Shown piece after piece: positions 17,414 to 26,688 of a stretch of 62,170 nt of DNA; position 1 is the stretch's first letter, and the number at the start of each line of letters is the position of its first letter. The DNA lies in NCBI GenBank assembly GCA_910586655.1, contig CAJUIR010000007.1, positions 1 to 62,170 on the forward strand, in the 5' to 3' direction. Under the pieces are notes generated by a model. It did no database searches and was not told the DNA's origin. It saw nothing but the letters and a program-made list of their open reading frames with translations. Position numbers and translations under genes: made by a program. This DNA is from an uncultured Christensenellaceae bacterium (GTDB taxonomy: Bacteria; Bacillota; Clostridia; Christensenellales; Borkfalkiaceae).

Positions 17414-20068
17414 ATGGCAACGAGAACAAATTTCCTCCAAGCGAGGGAAACATACAACAGATATTACGGCGATTTCAGAGGCGTTGATTTTTCGAGCGAC
17501 CATACGCAGGTTGACGAACACCGCCTCGCTTACGCTGTAAATATGTTCAGAGATTATCAGTCCTCGCAGGGGCAGGCACTTGAAACGATTGCAGGGTTCA
17601 GAAAGCGCGTCGTATTGCCTGAGGAAAGCGAGGTTTTCGGTATATTCAATTTTTCGCATAAAGACGGCGATAAAATCGTTACCAAAGTTCTTATTCATTC
17701 GGGGAGCAAACTGTATTTGTGGAAAAATTACCCGAATACCGCAAATATTGTTCTAAGTGAAACGATTGTAGTACCCGAACCTGATTCCGTTGTAAACGGA
17801 ACGAAAACATTTAAGCAGATTTTACCTGAGAATGTCGTTACCGTTACCGCGTTAGCGCGGACAAACGGCGAGGACTTAACTTTTTTGATGAACTATGACG
17901 CGGCTACGCGGGAACTGTCTTATGCAAGCAGCGATTTGGTTGCGGGCGATAGACTTTTGCTGTCTTATAAAGAGGGCATTTTAACCGCGGCAGACGCGCT
18001 TTTTGATAATATGAACCCCCGAAAAAGTACGTCGTTTATATTCAATAACAGGCTGTATATCATTGACGGCAAGAATTATTTGGTATATGACGGCGTGAGC
18101 GTAAAAAGCGTATTGGATAACGCTTATATCCCGCTTACTTATATCAATATTATTACGAGCGGCGAAAACGCCGATATAGGTAAGCAACACGAGCAGCGAA
18201 ACATTCTGCAGTCTAAGTTCAGGCATACGTTTATCGCTGACGGCACGACGACGGAGTTTTTTCTCAATGAAAATGCTCTCGATGAGATTGTATCGGTAAA
18301 GGTCTACGGGCAGGCAAAAGTACAAGGAACCGATTTTACCGTAAATCTTGCTAACGGCAGTATTAAATTTATCGTTGCGCCCGAAAAGCCTGAGCGCGTC
18401 GTGCAGATTGCGGGAGCGACAGAAAGCGAAAACGTCTTTTATCCCGAAATGTACGCGGGAATCGAGGTTGTGGCTAAAAAAGTATTTACGAGTGTATCGG
18501 GCGTTACCGATGAATGTGCGGAAATATCAAGGCTTATAACCGATTGTACTATTGCAACAATTTACGATAATAGGGTTTTTCTGTCGGGGAACCCGAATTA
18601 TCCGAATCACATATTTTACGCCGCGAGAAATTCTACGGGCTATGTAGACCCCTCGTATTTCGGCATTTTGAACTATATGCAGGACGGCGTGGGAATCGCG
18701 CCCATTACGGGAATGATTACCGTTGCCGATACGCTTATGGTTTTGAAAGACGATACGCAACAGGACGGGTCAACTTATTTTCATACACCTACGCAGACGA
18801 ATGACCCGATACAGCCTGTAATTTATCCGTCCTCGCAGGGGTTAAGCGGCATAGGTTGTTTGGGTGCTTGTATCAATTTTTTGGACGACCCGATATTTAT
18901 ATCGCGGCTCGGAGTAGAGGCGGTCGGGCAACTGTCTGTGCGGTACGAGAGGGCGAACGAACACCGTTCAAGCCTTATAGACGCGAAAATCGTCAATATG
19001 GACTTAAGTTCTGCCGTGGTTGCGGAATGGAACGGGTATCTTTTGGTACTTGTGGACGGGTGCATTTTTATGGCGGACAGCCGACAGCGTTATACGCACG
19101 CAATAGGCGTCAATCAGTACGAGTGGTATTATATCGAGAACGTCGGCGTGTATAAAGGGCAATATCCCGAATACAAGTACGCGACGCAAATAGCCGAGGA
19201 ACTACAAGGCAAAACGGTCAAATACTGTACGAAATGCAAAAAGAGCAAAAACGAGTGTACTTGCGGTAACGACGACCATATTATCGAAATTCCGATTATG
19301 CTTGCCGAAAACGTGTACTTTATGAATACTCACGAAACGCTGAACCTTACAGGGCAGATAGTAAACCCGCCCGATGACTACGGAAAGGAAACGGCGCGAG
19401 TGTTTACAGAGGGCGTTGCGGTAGAAATTGACGGGTTGGAATATACGGTCGGCGTTTATTATACGGTACACGAGGTCTACGATATTTTTTCGGGCGATTT
19501 GGTATGTTATGAGGCGTATTTGTGCGAGGGTAAGGGAGAATATATCGGCGGCGTATTTCAAAAGGCAACGACGATACGCGATATGTTCGACAATATCTAT
19601 TTCGGCACAAAAAACGGCGTTGTATGCTCGTTCAATTTCGATAAAAGAAACTCCGAGGGCGAAATCGAGCCGCGTTGGTACACGTTCGATAATAGAACGA
19701 TTTACAGCGGTTGTGCGACGAAAATGGACTGCTGCGGCATACCGCATTTGACGAAAAACACGGTAAAAAAATCGACCGTGATAAAGACTAAATCGTTCCG
19801 CAGTTCGTCCGCAAAAATCAAGGTGCGGACGAATAAAAAGCCGTACACGCAAATCGCCCGAATCAATAACAGTCTTTTCTCTTTTGAGGATATGGACTTT
19901 ACGGACTTTACATTTAATACGACGGAACAGAGTTTGTTTGCGGTCAAAGAAAAAGAAAAGCAATGGGTTGAAAAGCAATACTACATTTATTCCGATGAGT
20001 ATATGAAACCTTTTGCGCTGTACTATATTTCGTTCCGCTATCAGGTAGTAGGACGACTGAAAAATTAA
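17414..20068 (+). CDS. Tail nozzle/stabilisation-like protein
   Basis: The start chosen is ATG 17414, five bases after the previous stop; the product is 884 residues. It is beta-rich throughout with repeated strands around R-L-Y-I-I-D-G and I-Y-D-N-R-V-F-L-S-G-N, a pattern like the beta-propeller of podoviral nozzle or stabilisation proteins. A small C-x-x-C...C-x-C insertion (residues about 607-618, C-T-K-C-K-K-S-K-N-E-C-T-C) looks like a zinc knuckle. This protein would close the portal channel and form the tail tip. Its presence together with the absence of any tape-measure or tail-tube gene supports a short-tailed virion. The family call is inferred from layout and fold flavour. Confidence 0.55.
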   Translation: MATRTNFLQARETYNRYYGDFRGVDFSSDHTQVDEHRLAYAVNMFRDYQSSQGQALETIAGFRKRVVLPEESEVFGIFNFSHKDGDKIVTKVLIHSGSKLYLWKNYPNTANIVLSETIVVPEPDSVVNGTKTFKQILPENVVTVTALARTNGEDLTFLMNYDAATRELSYASSDLVAGDRLLLSYKEGILTAADALFDNMNPRKSTSFIFNNRLYIIDGKNYLVYDGVSVKSVLDNAYIPLTYINIITSGENADIGKQHEQRNILQSKFRHTFIADGTTTEFFLNENALDEIVSVKVYGQAKVQGTDFTVNLANGSIKFIVAPEKPERVVQIAGATESENVFYPEMYAGIEVVAKKVFTSVSGVTDECAEISRLITDCTIATIYDNRVFLSGNPNYPNHIFYAARNSTGYVDPSYFGILNYMQDGVGIAPITGMITVADTLMVLKDDTQQDGSTYFHTPTQTNDPIQPVIYPSSQGLSGIGCLGACINFLDDPIFISRLGVEAVGQLSVRYERANEHRSSLIDAKIVNMDLSSAVVAEWNGYLLVLVDGCIFMADSRQRYTHAIGVNQYEWYYIENVGVYKGQYPEYKYATQIAEELQGKTVKYCTKCKKSKNECTCGNDDHIIEIPIMLAENVYFMNTHETLNLTGQIVNPPDDYGKETARVFTEGVAVEIDGLEYTVGVYYTVHEVYDIFSGDLVCYEAYLCEGKGEYIGGVFQKATTIRDMFDNIYFGTKNGVVCSFNFDKRNSEGEIEPRWYTFDNRTIYSGCATKMDCCGIPHLTKNTVKKSTVIKTKSFRSSSAKIKVRTNKKPYTQIARINNSLFSFEDMDFTDFTFNTTEQSLFAVKEKEKQWVEKQYYIYSDEYMKPFALYYISFRYQVVGRLKN

Positions 20069-20078
20069 GGAGGGCTAT

Positions 20079-21818
20079 ATGTCATTAAAACGATTTGTAA
20101 ATATCACGCCCGCCGAACTGAAAGCAAAGGGCGTCGTTGCGCTTGCGGATAAGCCGAACGTCGTATCGCCCTATGGCGCAGGCGGTATGTCGTCCACGGC
20201 GTTAAAATTGTGGTTCGACCAAATCGGCAAATTTATTGCCGAGAAAATCAACGTGATTCAGGACGCGCTGAGCGGCGACGACGCGGCAAGTTACGTTAAA
20301 CTCGATTTGTCGGGTCTTGACCCCGAAAGCGAAAAAATAGAGGGTTTTTCTTACAGTCTGCAAGACCTATGCAATGCTTGTTTGAACGGTAAACTTGCGG
20401 CGTATGTTCTCGCGTATGAAACGCCCGCAGATGACAAACTGAAATCTCTGCAGGTGATTTTGAACAGCATTGCGCAAAAAATAAGCAATGCAAACGAGCG
20501 GCTGACGGAGTATAAAACGCTACTGAAAAGCGCGGACGGCGCGGCTGAGGTCGGCTTGCCCGAAAAGTACGGCGCAGGAAAGAAACTTGCCGACCTCATC
20601 GACGATATATACAGTTGCGATTTGGCGGCAAAGTTGGTTGTCGAGGCGTATGGGCTTACTGCCGCTACGCAGAACGTCAAAACGCCTGCCGCCTTACAAA
20701 CTTGCCTGAATGATATTGCGGCGGCTTTACAGGCTCAGAGCGGCTCCGTATTGCTTGATAAAATAAACGAGCGATATACGAAAATAGCCGCCGATAATCT
20801 GTTCAGAACGAAAGAGGACAGTTACACAAAAGCGGAAACAGTCGCTATCGGCGTGTATAGGTCGGAACAGGGAACGCAGGATAACAGACTTACGAACATT
20901 GAAAAGACTATCGGTAATATGCAAGGGCAGGACACCGATATTCTCGGTATGATTGATTCTATAAACGAGGATATTGATTCATTGCAACTCGGTGTAGTGC
21001 CGCGCAAAATCAGGGGCAGGATAGAGAACGCGAACCCTGCCGAACTGTCAGAAAGCCTTATAAACGCGTTAAACGCAGCGGTCTTTTCGGCTACGGGCAG
21101 AGCGACGCCCGACAATACGGACGCGGTGCAGGTCATTGATTCGGCTATGCCGAATAAGGGCGAGGTGTACACCTACTATTATTGGGCGGCTCCCGAAAGT
21201 TCGGAAATAGACGGGTGGTACGTTGCGGCGATATATACCGCGCCGTCCATAACCGATATACCGAGTTACAAGTTCAATATCGTTGCGAGTTCGTGGACTG
21301 CAGTTGCCGACGATGACGGGCTGTATTACATAACGATAACGCCCGAAATGCACGGTATGGGAACCGATTTGTCCGTTTTGGTCGATTTGCGTATCTATCA
21401 CGACGGCGAATACTACGCGAACGCAAATCTGTATTTCGTTAAACCGAATGGGGAAATTGTGCTGTATTCCGATTATAAGTACGTCGGAGAGTGCGTCGTC
21501 CGTTGCGGTAAAGCGTATTTTTCGGCAAATATGGCGGTAAACGCGATTGATAACGGCAACGGCATAATCGAACTCGGCAACGGGCTGAAACTGCTTGTCG
21601 GGGCGGCGGAATTGACGAATGTCGCCGCGGGAGAATCGAAAGGTGTAGAGATTACTGCCGCGTCTGTAAACGCTATTTTTACGGCAACGGCGACGCCCGA
21701 TAAGACGGCTTTTACTGCCGCTGTAAACATATCGGGAAACACCTGTACGATTTTATGTAGGAATAACGGAGCCGCCGCAGACGGCGTAACCGTCAACTAT
21801 ATTATCTTGGCAAATTAA
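20079..21818 (+). CDS. Tail fibre/appendage protein
   Basis: A 579-residue protein after TTAAGGAGGG. The N-terminal third is Ala/Asp-rich. Residues about 225-325 hold heptad-rich coiled-coil segments (N-R-L-T-N-I-E-K-T-I-G-N-M). The C-terminal 250 residues are beta-rich and Ala/Thr-rich, ending in two or three Ig-like or jelly-roll-like units. This arrangement of attachment region, coiled-coil shaft and beta-rich tip is typical of trimeric tail fibres. It is followed by the DGR cassette, whose variable protein probably forms the distal receptor-binding part. No enzymatic motif is seen. Confidence 0.6.
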   Translation: MSLKRFVNITPAELKAKGVVALADKPNVVSPYGAGGMSSTALKLWFDQIGKFIAEKINVIQDALSGDDAASYVKLDLSGLDPESEKIEGFSYSLQDLCNACLNGKLAAYVLAYETPADDKLKSLQVILNSIAQKISNANERLTEYKTLLKSADGAAEVGLPEKYGAGKKLADLIDDIYSCDLAAKLVVEAYGLTAATQNVKTPAALQTCLNDIAAALQAQSGSVLLDKINERYTKIAADNLFRTKEDSYTKAETVAIGVYRSEQGTQDNRLTNIEKTIGNMQGQDTDILGMIDSINEDIDSLQLGVVPRKIRGRIENANPAELSESLINALNAAVFSATGRATPDNTDAVQVIDSAMPNKGEVYTYYYWAAPESSEIDGWYVAAIYTAPSITDIPSYKFNIVASSWTAVADDDGLYYITITPEMHGMGTDLSVLVDLRIYHDGEYYANANLYFVKPNGEIVLYSDYKYVGECVVRCGKAYFSANMAVNAIDNGNGIIELGNGLKLLVGAAELTNVAAGESKGVEITAASVNAIFTATATPDKTAFTAAVNISGNTCTILCRNNGAAADGVTVNYIILAN

Positions 21819-21829
21819 GGAGGTTGCGT

Positions 21830-22069
21830 ATGGATAGAATCGCGCTTAAGGATATATCGGAACCGCGTAAACTGCTTGGAACGATGAACGCGCTCATTGA
21901 TATGGCAAACGAAAGCGGCGCAAGCGTTTTTGACGTCGCAGACCTGCAAATGAGTTTGAGAACTCTGACGGGAACGGGCGCGGTAGCAATGTTCAAAAGT
22001 TTATCCGTGAGCGGCATAACGCTTACGAGCGGCACGCTTGACGGCGCGGAGAGGTGCTTGCAATGTTAA
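21830..22069 (+). CDS. Small phage protein of unknown function (79 aa)
   Basis: ATG 21830 follows a perfect AAGGAGG. The product is helical at its start (residues 1-55) and carries an L-S-V-S-G-I-T-L-T-S-G-T-L-D-G-A strand-rich end. No family is recognised. Its stop overlaps the start of the Avd gene by seven bases, so the two are probably translationally coupled. It sits between the tail fibre and the DGR accessory gene and could be a small tail chaperone or fibre-tip component. Confidence 0.6.
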   Translation: MDRIALKDISEPRKLLGTMNALIDMANESGASVFDVADLQMSLRTLTGTGAVAMFKSLSVSGITLTSGTLDGAERCLQC

Positions 22070-22473
22070 AGTATAATGAGCGTTTGCCCAAAGAAATGTC
22101 GGTCATCACTAAGGCTAAAGACCTTATGGAGCATACTTGCACATTGACCGCAAACACAAACAGATTCCCGAAAAAGTACAGATTTTCTATCGGGGCAAGA
22201 ATCGAAAATCTTGCCATTGATATATACGAAAATTTGGTACGGGCGAATGAGTGTAATTTAAGCGACGCTCACGAACGCCAACGGCGTTTAGACTGTCAAC
22301 AGGAGGTAATCGTATCGTGTAAATTGCTGAATACGATGATTGAGTTATCGCACAAAATACCGTCTATCGAACTGAGTATCGACTCGGCGGAGTATTGGAG
22401 CAGGCTTGTCGTCGAGGTAAAGAAAATGACTGCCGCGTGGCGCAACAACGACAAGCGGCAGCAGAATCAATAA
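22063..22473 (+). CDS. avd: DGR accessory variability determinant (Avd-like four-helix bundle)
   Basis: ATG 22063 is preceded by GAGAGG; an in-frame GTG nine bases upstream is less likely. The 136-residue product is all helical and contains the F-P-K-K-Y-R-F-S-I-G-A-R-I signature near residues 37-49, followed by amphipathic helices, which is characteristic of bAvd-type four-helix bundles. Avd forms a pentameric barrel that binds the DGR reverse transcriptase and the template RNA and is needed for mutagenic cDNA synthesis. It ends 28 bases before the template repeat and is co-oriented with the reverse transcriptase gene. Confidence 0.85.
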   Translation: MLKYNERLPKEMSVITKAKDLMEHTCTLTANTNRFPKKYRFSIGARIENLAIDIYENLVRANECNLSDAHERQRRLDCQQEVIVSCKLLNTMIELSHKIPSIELSIDSAEYWSRLVVEVKKMTAAWRNNDKRQQNQ

Positions 22474-22501
22474 GAAACAAATCATAGGGTATGCCCTGTT
22501 C

Positions 22502-22604
22502 CTCCTAACTCGTCGAACTCGTACAACGTCCGCAACGTCAATTCGGACGGCACGTTGAACAACAACAACGCGTACAACGGCACGAGGGGCGTGCGCCCGC
22601 TTTG
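22502..22604 (+). repeat. DGR template repeat (TR)
   Basis: This 103-base segment aligns without gaps to 24462-24564. The two copies differ at 16 positions and every one is an adenine here (7 A to T, 9 A to G in the other copy). The template holds 26 adenines, so 16 of 26 differ and none of the 77 other bases do. Read in the target frame it is rich in AAC/AAT codons, the usual design that lets adenine mutagenesis reach many amino acids without making stop codons. The final 27 bases (22578-22604) are identical and GC-rich and are the likely initiation-of-mutagenic-homing region. Confidence 0.95.
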
Positions 22605-22760
22605 GTGGGCAAAAGTCAGTCCGAGTAGCCATTTATAAGGCGAAAGCAGAACTCCACCAACAAAGGAGGGTATATCCTTTCCGCAAGGATAAACACAAGA
22701 TTGCCGACGCGAGTGCATTTGCAAAAAGGCACGGACTGTATGCGGCAAGGAGTTGAAATT
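22605..22760 (+). other. Non-coding spacer between TR and reverse transcriptase
   Basis: This spacer corresponds to the part of DGR template RNA that reverse transcriptase and Avd recognise. It contains a 7-base-pair hairpin (TATCCTT at 22673-22679, loop TCCGC, AAGGATA at 22685-22691). The AAGGAG at 22747-22752 serves the reverse transcriptase start at 22761. No protein-coding content is apparent. Confidence 0.6.
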
Positions 22761-23813
22761 ATGCAGGAGTATGAAACGCTCTATGAACGAATTTACGCGT
22801 TTAGGAACCTTTATAACGCGTATAAAGAGGCTCGAAAAGGCAAGCGGTGGAAAGACGCGGCAATCAAGTTTGAAATCAATCTTATGGAGGCATTGCTGCT
22901 GTTAAAATACCAACTGCAAAACAAAACGTACACGTTGGCACCGTACAACTGTTTTTACGTTTACGAGCCTAAGGAACGGCTTGTGATGAGCAATAGTTAT
23001 AAGGATAAGGTCGTGCAACATTCGCTATGCGACAATGTACTCGAACCTATACTGACAAAAAGTTTTATATTCGATAACTACGCCTCGCAGGTCGGCAAAG
23101 GCACCGATTTGGGGCTTAACCGACTGACGGAATTTTTGCGCAAATATTACCGTCAACACAAATCGGCAGACGGTTGGGTGCTTAAGTGCGATATAAGAAA
23201 GTATTTCTACAATATCAATCACGGCGTACTGAAATCGTTGCTACGCAAACATATCTCCTGTGAAAATACATTGTGGTTGCTCGATATGATAATCGACAGC
23301 ACGGAGGGAGAGGTCGGCATACCGATAGGGAATCAATCATCACAACTTTTTGCTCTGTTATATCTGAACGGCTTAGACCACTACATAAAAGAAAAACTCG
23401 GCATTAAGTTTTACGGTCGATATATGGACGACTTTTACCTGATACACGAGGATAAAGAATTTCTGAAAAAGTGCTTGAACGAGATTCGCGCCTATGTGGG
23501 AAAACTCGGTCTTGAACTGAATGAGAAAACGCAAATTTCCCCGCTCCGCAACGGAATTGACTTTTTAGGCTTTCACACATATTTGACGGACAGCGGAAAG
23601 GTCATACGGAAACTACGGCGGCAATCGAAAACGGGTATCTGTCGCCGCCTAAAAAAGTTCAAAGGCTTGCACGAACAGGGCAGGTTGCCGATGAATCGTA
23701 TCGAATGTTCGTATCGCAGTTGGCGCGGACACGCGGAGCGCGGAAATTGCTATCATCTGATAAAAAAGACAGATAAACTCTATAATGAGTTATTCAAAAA
23801 GGAGGACAAGTAA
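22761..23813 (+). CDS. DGR reverse transcriptase
   Basis: I use ATG 22761, eight bases after AAGGAG; an upstream in-frame start would run through the TR spacer. The 350-residue protein has reverse transcriptase blocks in order: an N-terminal R-x-x-Y region, K-C-D-I-R-K-Y-F-Y-N-I-N (motif A), G-I-P-I-G-N-Q-S-S-Q (motif 4; the DGR form is usually xGxxxSQ with Q here) and Y-M-D-D-F (motif 5, catalytic Asp pair), then a thumb ending in basic residues. It copies the TR transcript into cDNA with errors opposite adenine. The neighbours Avd, TR and VR confirm the class. It overlaps the next gene by one base (TAATG). Confidence 0.95.
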   Translation: MQEYETLYERIYAFRNLYNAYKEARKGKRWKDAAIKFEINLMEALLLLKYQLQNKTYTLAPYNCFYVYEPKERLVMSNSYKDKVVQHSLCDNVLEPILTKSFIFDNYASQVGKGTDLGLNRLTEFLRKYYRQHKSADGWVLKCDIRKYFYNINHGVLKSLLRKHISCENTLWLLDMIIDSTEGEVGIPIGNQSSQLFALLYLNGLDHYIKEKLGIKFYGRYMDDFYLIHEDKEFLKKCLNEIRAYVGKLGLELNEKTQISPLRNGIDFLGFHTYLTDSGKVIRKLRRQSKTGICRRLKKFKGLHEQGRLPMNRIECSYRSWRGHAERGNCYHLIKKTDKLYNELFKKEDK

Positions 23814-25555
23814 TGTCGCAAACATTAGGGAGTTTGCCCGTAGGGGCAAAAATCAAAGAAAAAGATACTAAGTATCTCGGAGTTCCTATCGTATGGTTAA
23901 AAGCCGATTCAGACCATACCGATTATCCGAGCGGTAGTACGACGCTTATAACGGAAAAAATCATTGCGCGGCGTGCCTTGGACGCTAAGGAACCGAGCAA
24001 TTCCGACAGCAACAGAAAGAATTACGGCAACAATAAGTATTCAGTATCGAATATCGACCAATGGCTCAATTCGGACGCGGCGGCGGGCGCGTGGTATTCG
24101 GCGCGGCATAGCGCAGACCAAGCACCGAACAGCACGTCGAATGTATCGGCTAACCCGTATTCCGCGAAAGCGGGCTTTTTGAGCGAGTTTTCGCCCGCGT
24201 TCAAAAAAGCGTTACTCGATACTACGCTTAAAGTTGCGCTCAATACCGTAACGGACGGAGGCAACTACGAAACTATCACGCGTAAGGTGTTTTTGGCGTC
24301 GCGTGCCGAAACATTCGGCTCTGCGGAAAATAGCGTTATGGAGGGTTCCTTACTCGCGCTTTTTGCGGAAAACACAAACGCGGTCAGGGTTGCTTACCAA
24401 GGGCAAACGACCGTACAGGACGGCGGCACGGCGGGTAGTGCGTGGTATTGGTGGCTTAGAACTCCTTACTCGTCGTACTCGTACTTCGTCCGCAGCGTCG
24501 TTTCGGACGGCTCGTTGGGCAGCATCGGCGCGTACGGCGGCACGAGGGGCGTGCGCCCGCTTTGTAATCTGAAATCTGATACCCTTGTATCCGACTCGGT
24601 GGACGACGAGGGTTGTTACGAGTTACTTTTGCCCGTAGACGCTCCCGAAAATATAACGGTAAAAACGCCGATATATTGTAGCCCCGACTATAACACGGGC
24701 GGCATAGAGGGCGGTAAGGCTGAAGTATCGTGGAGCGCGGTTGAGGGCGCGGAAAAATATATTTTGGAGCGGTCGATAAACGGCGGCATATTCAACCCGA
24801 TTTACAGCGGCGACGGAATTGCTTTTACCGACAGCATAACCGATAATATCAACACCGTTCAATATCGCGTGTGTTCCGTGAAAGGAATACTACAATCGGA
24901 GGAGTACAAAACTGCGGCAACGGTCGTCGTTCAGGACAATTACCCTCCGTTCATTTCGGGCGACAATACCGCGTTAGGCAATACGGCGACGCGTATCAAG
25001 TACAAATATACCGTGTACGACGGCGACGACGTAAACGTAACCGTCAAAGAGTATGTAAACACGACGCTTTTGCGCACATACACCGCGACGGGTTCGCAGG
25101 AAAACACGCTCGAAATCGACCTTATAACGTGGAACGGTTTGCCCGTAGGCGATAACACGATTAAGATTGTCGTAATAGACGATAACAACGCGACGGCGAC
25201 GCAGACCAAACATTTCAACAAGATAGGCGGCGTTATAGAATTTGAGTATGTTCCGTTTGGAAATCAGATTGCCGTTCGCCCTAAGGCTATCAATGTGCAA
25301 CTCGATTTAGTTGCACCGCTCGACGCAAAAATACAGGTGCTTGCAAGCAATAACGCAAACGATACGCAGCCCGTATGGGATAATATCACGACCGCCGTTC
25401 TGAGCAAGCATAATCACGTTTTTACGAACAAAAGCAAAGAACAGGGCGTGAATTATTATTGCGTCGCCGTTAAGGTTAAAATCGAACGAAACGGCGCGGA
25501 CGGTGCGATTAAACTGTACGGAATCAAGTGCCAACTTGATTGCAACGTGGAGTAG
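23813..25555 (+). CDS. DGR target: variable receptor-binding protein (CLec-fold) with Fn3/Ig-like domains
   Basis: A 580-residue protein, coupled to the reverse transcriptase stop. Residues 1-255 form a DUF6273-like C-type-lectin-fold domain (V-W-L-K-A-D near the start, W-Y-W-W-L-R-T-P before the variable part). The variable repeat encodes residues 218-251. Eleven codons differ from the template: 219, 222, 225, 228, 230, 234, 236-239 and 242. The fixed G-V-R-P-L core closes the domain. Residues about 275-375 are fibronectin-III-like (W-S-A-V-E-G-A-E-K-Y), about 380-480 Ig-like, and the rest a beta-rich C-terminus. It is probably the diversified adhesin at the tail tip that sets host range. 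Confidence 0.9.
   Translation: MSQTLGSLPVGAKIKEKDTKYLGVPIVWLKADSDHTDYPSGSTTLITEKIIARRALDAKEPSNSDSNRKNYGNNKYSVSNIDQWLNSDAAAGAWYSARHSADQAPNSTSNVSANPYSAKAGFLSEFSPAFKKALLDTTLKVALNTVTDGGNYETITRKVFLASRAETFGSAENSVMEGSLLALFAENTNAVRVAYQGQTTVQDGGTAGSAWYWWLRTPYSSYSYFVRSVVSDGSLGSIGAYGGTRGVRPLCNLKSDTLVSDSVDDEGCYELLLPVDAPENITVKTPIYCSPDYNTGGIEGGKAEVSWSAVEGAEKYILERSINGGIFNPIYSGDGIAFTDSITDNINTVQYRVCSVKGILQSEEYKTAATVVVQDNYPPFISGDNTALGNTATRIKYKYTVYDGDDVNVTVKEYVNTTLLRTYTATGSQENTLEIDLITWNGLPVGDNTIKIVVIDDNNATATQTKHFNKIGGVIEFEYVPFGNQIAVRPKAINVQLDLVAPLDAKIQVLASNNANDTQPVWDNITTAVLSKHNHVFTNKSKEQGVNYYCVAVKVKIERNGADGAIKLYGIKCQLDCNVE
24462..24564 (+). repeat. DGR variable repeat (VR)
   Basis: The copy of the template inside the target gene. 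It differs from 22502-22604 only where the template has A. Seven A-to-T and nine A-to-G changes are present and no A-to-C. It ends in the shared GC-rich block 24538-24564, which includes a small hairpin at 24547-24558 (GGGC...GCCC). Confidence 0.95.
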
Positions 25556-25564
25556 GAGGGCTAT

Positions 25565-26020
25565 ATGAAAATGGAGTACAGGCTCTTAGACAACGGCAAA
25601 GGAATTATGCTTACGAGGCAGCCCGAATTTATTTCGAGCGACCTCTACATATCGTTTACGGGTGCGCCTGAGGGAGCGACGGCAATCATTGTAAACGGGC
25701 AGAAAGATTCTCTGTACAGAGAGATAAAAGACAGCGTTTGCGGCGTTCCTGAGGCGTTCCTGACGGGCGACGTGTCGATTGTGGTAACTTTACTCAACGG
25801 CACCGTAAACGCGCCAAAATGGACGTGCGAGGGCATAAAAACAAGTAACACCAAAGGCGGCATATTCGTTCGTCCGAACGACGGCGATATTCCGCAGCAA
25901 ATAGCGGAAACACGGGTCGAAATGCAAGAGATAAGAAACGATATAAAAATGCTGTTTGATAAATATTCGGGGCTTGAAACGAAATTAAACAAGTTGCTTG
26001 AGGGTTACGACGTAACGTAA
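25565..26020 (+). CDS. Phage protein with N-terminal beta domain and C-terminal coiled coil
   Basis: A 151-residue protein preceded by TAGGAGGG. Residues 1-90 are beta-rich (L-Y-I-S-F-T-G-A-P-E-G-A-T-A-I-I-V-N-G) and residues about 108-145 form a coiled coil (R-V-E-M-Q-E-I-R-N-D-I-K-M-L-F-D-K-Y). It resembles small proteins that follow fibre genes in gut phages, and could be a fibre chaperone, an attachment adaptor or a trimerisation piece for the variable protein. The family is not recognised. It is ten bases after the DGR target gene. Confidence 0.6.
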   Translation: MKMEYRLLDNGKGIMLTRQPEFISSDLYISFTGAPEGATAIIVNGQKDSLYREIKDSVCGVPEAFLTGDVSIVVTLLNGTVNAPKWTCEGIKTSNTKGGIFVRPNDGDIPQQIAETRVEMQEIRNDIKMLFDKYSGLETKLNKLLEGYDVT

Positions 26021-26035
26021 CAGGAGGGTATCATT

Positions 26036-26686
26036 ATGACTATGAGAAAAAGAATTTTGATAATCGCCGCGTCCGTTTGCGTGCTATTATCGCTCACGTT
26101 GCTTTTCGGGTTTACAACGGAACCTGCGGCAACTCAGACCGCATACGCGGCAACGGTCGATGACGGCGCGGAGCCGCCCGCAGAAACTGTCAATGAAACG
26201 GATAACCCAACTTTTCTCGGCAGGGTCGGGGAATGGCTAAACGAGCATAAGGTTGAAATCGTAACAATTTTAACCGATATTGTTATGTTCGTTATGCTCA
26301 TCTATAATACCGTAAAATCGAAAAAGAGTTTACTGCGAATCGGTAAAGATACGTCGTTTACAAATAATTCACAGTCCGAGGTAATCGGCGGGTTAAATAA
26401 TCTCATCGAAAATTATAATGCGATTGAGAAAAAAATCACGTCTTACGAGAATACCGAAAGTGAACGCTATAAATTTGTAGCCGCTATGGTCGTGCAGACC
26501 CGCGCCGTTTTGGATATTCTTGCGACGGTATATGCCAACTCGAAAAATCTGCCGCAGGGCGTAAAAGATTTGGTAAATCTCAAATATGCCGACGTATTGA
26601 AAACGACGAGCGACGACGAAAAACTGTTATCGGTCGAAATGGTCGAAACGGAGCGGGAACCTGAGGCGGAAAAAACGGAGGAGTGA
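26036..26686 (+). CDS. Phage membrane protein with signal-like N-terminus (lysis-region candidate)
   Basis: The 216-residue protein starts after CAGGAGGG. Residues 5-27 form a signal peptide or membrane anchor, and an A-Y-A-A-type site near residue 40 could be cut. A second hydrophobic segment lies at about 75-95. The rest is helical, including a long coiled-coil-like region (N-L-I-E-N-Y-N-A-I-E-K-K-I), and the C-terminus is acidic. The next gene is a holin-like membrane protein, so a role in lysis or in virion DNA ejection is possible, but no family is recognised. Confidence 0.6.
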   Translation: MTMRKRILIIAASVCVLLSLTLLFGFTTEPAATQTAYAATVDDGAEPPAETVNETDNPTFLGRVGEWLNEHKVEIVTILTDIVMFVMLIYNTVKSKKSLLRIGKDTSFTNNSQSEVIGGLNNLIENYNAIEKKITSYENTESERYKFVAAMVVQTRAVLDILATVYANSKNLPQGVKDLVNLKYADVLKTTSDDEKLLSVEMVETEREPEAEKTEE

Positions 26687-26688
26687 TT

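Noticed and set aside
22701..22760. An earlier start for the reverse transcriptase
   Set aside because: It would extend into the TR-RT spacer; the AAGGAG at 22747 fits ATG 22761.
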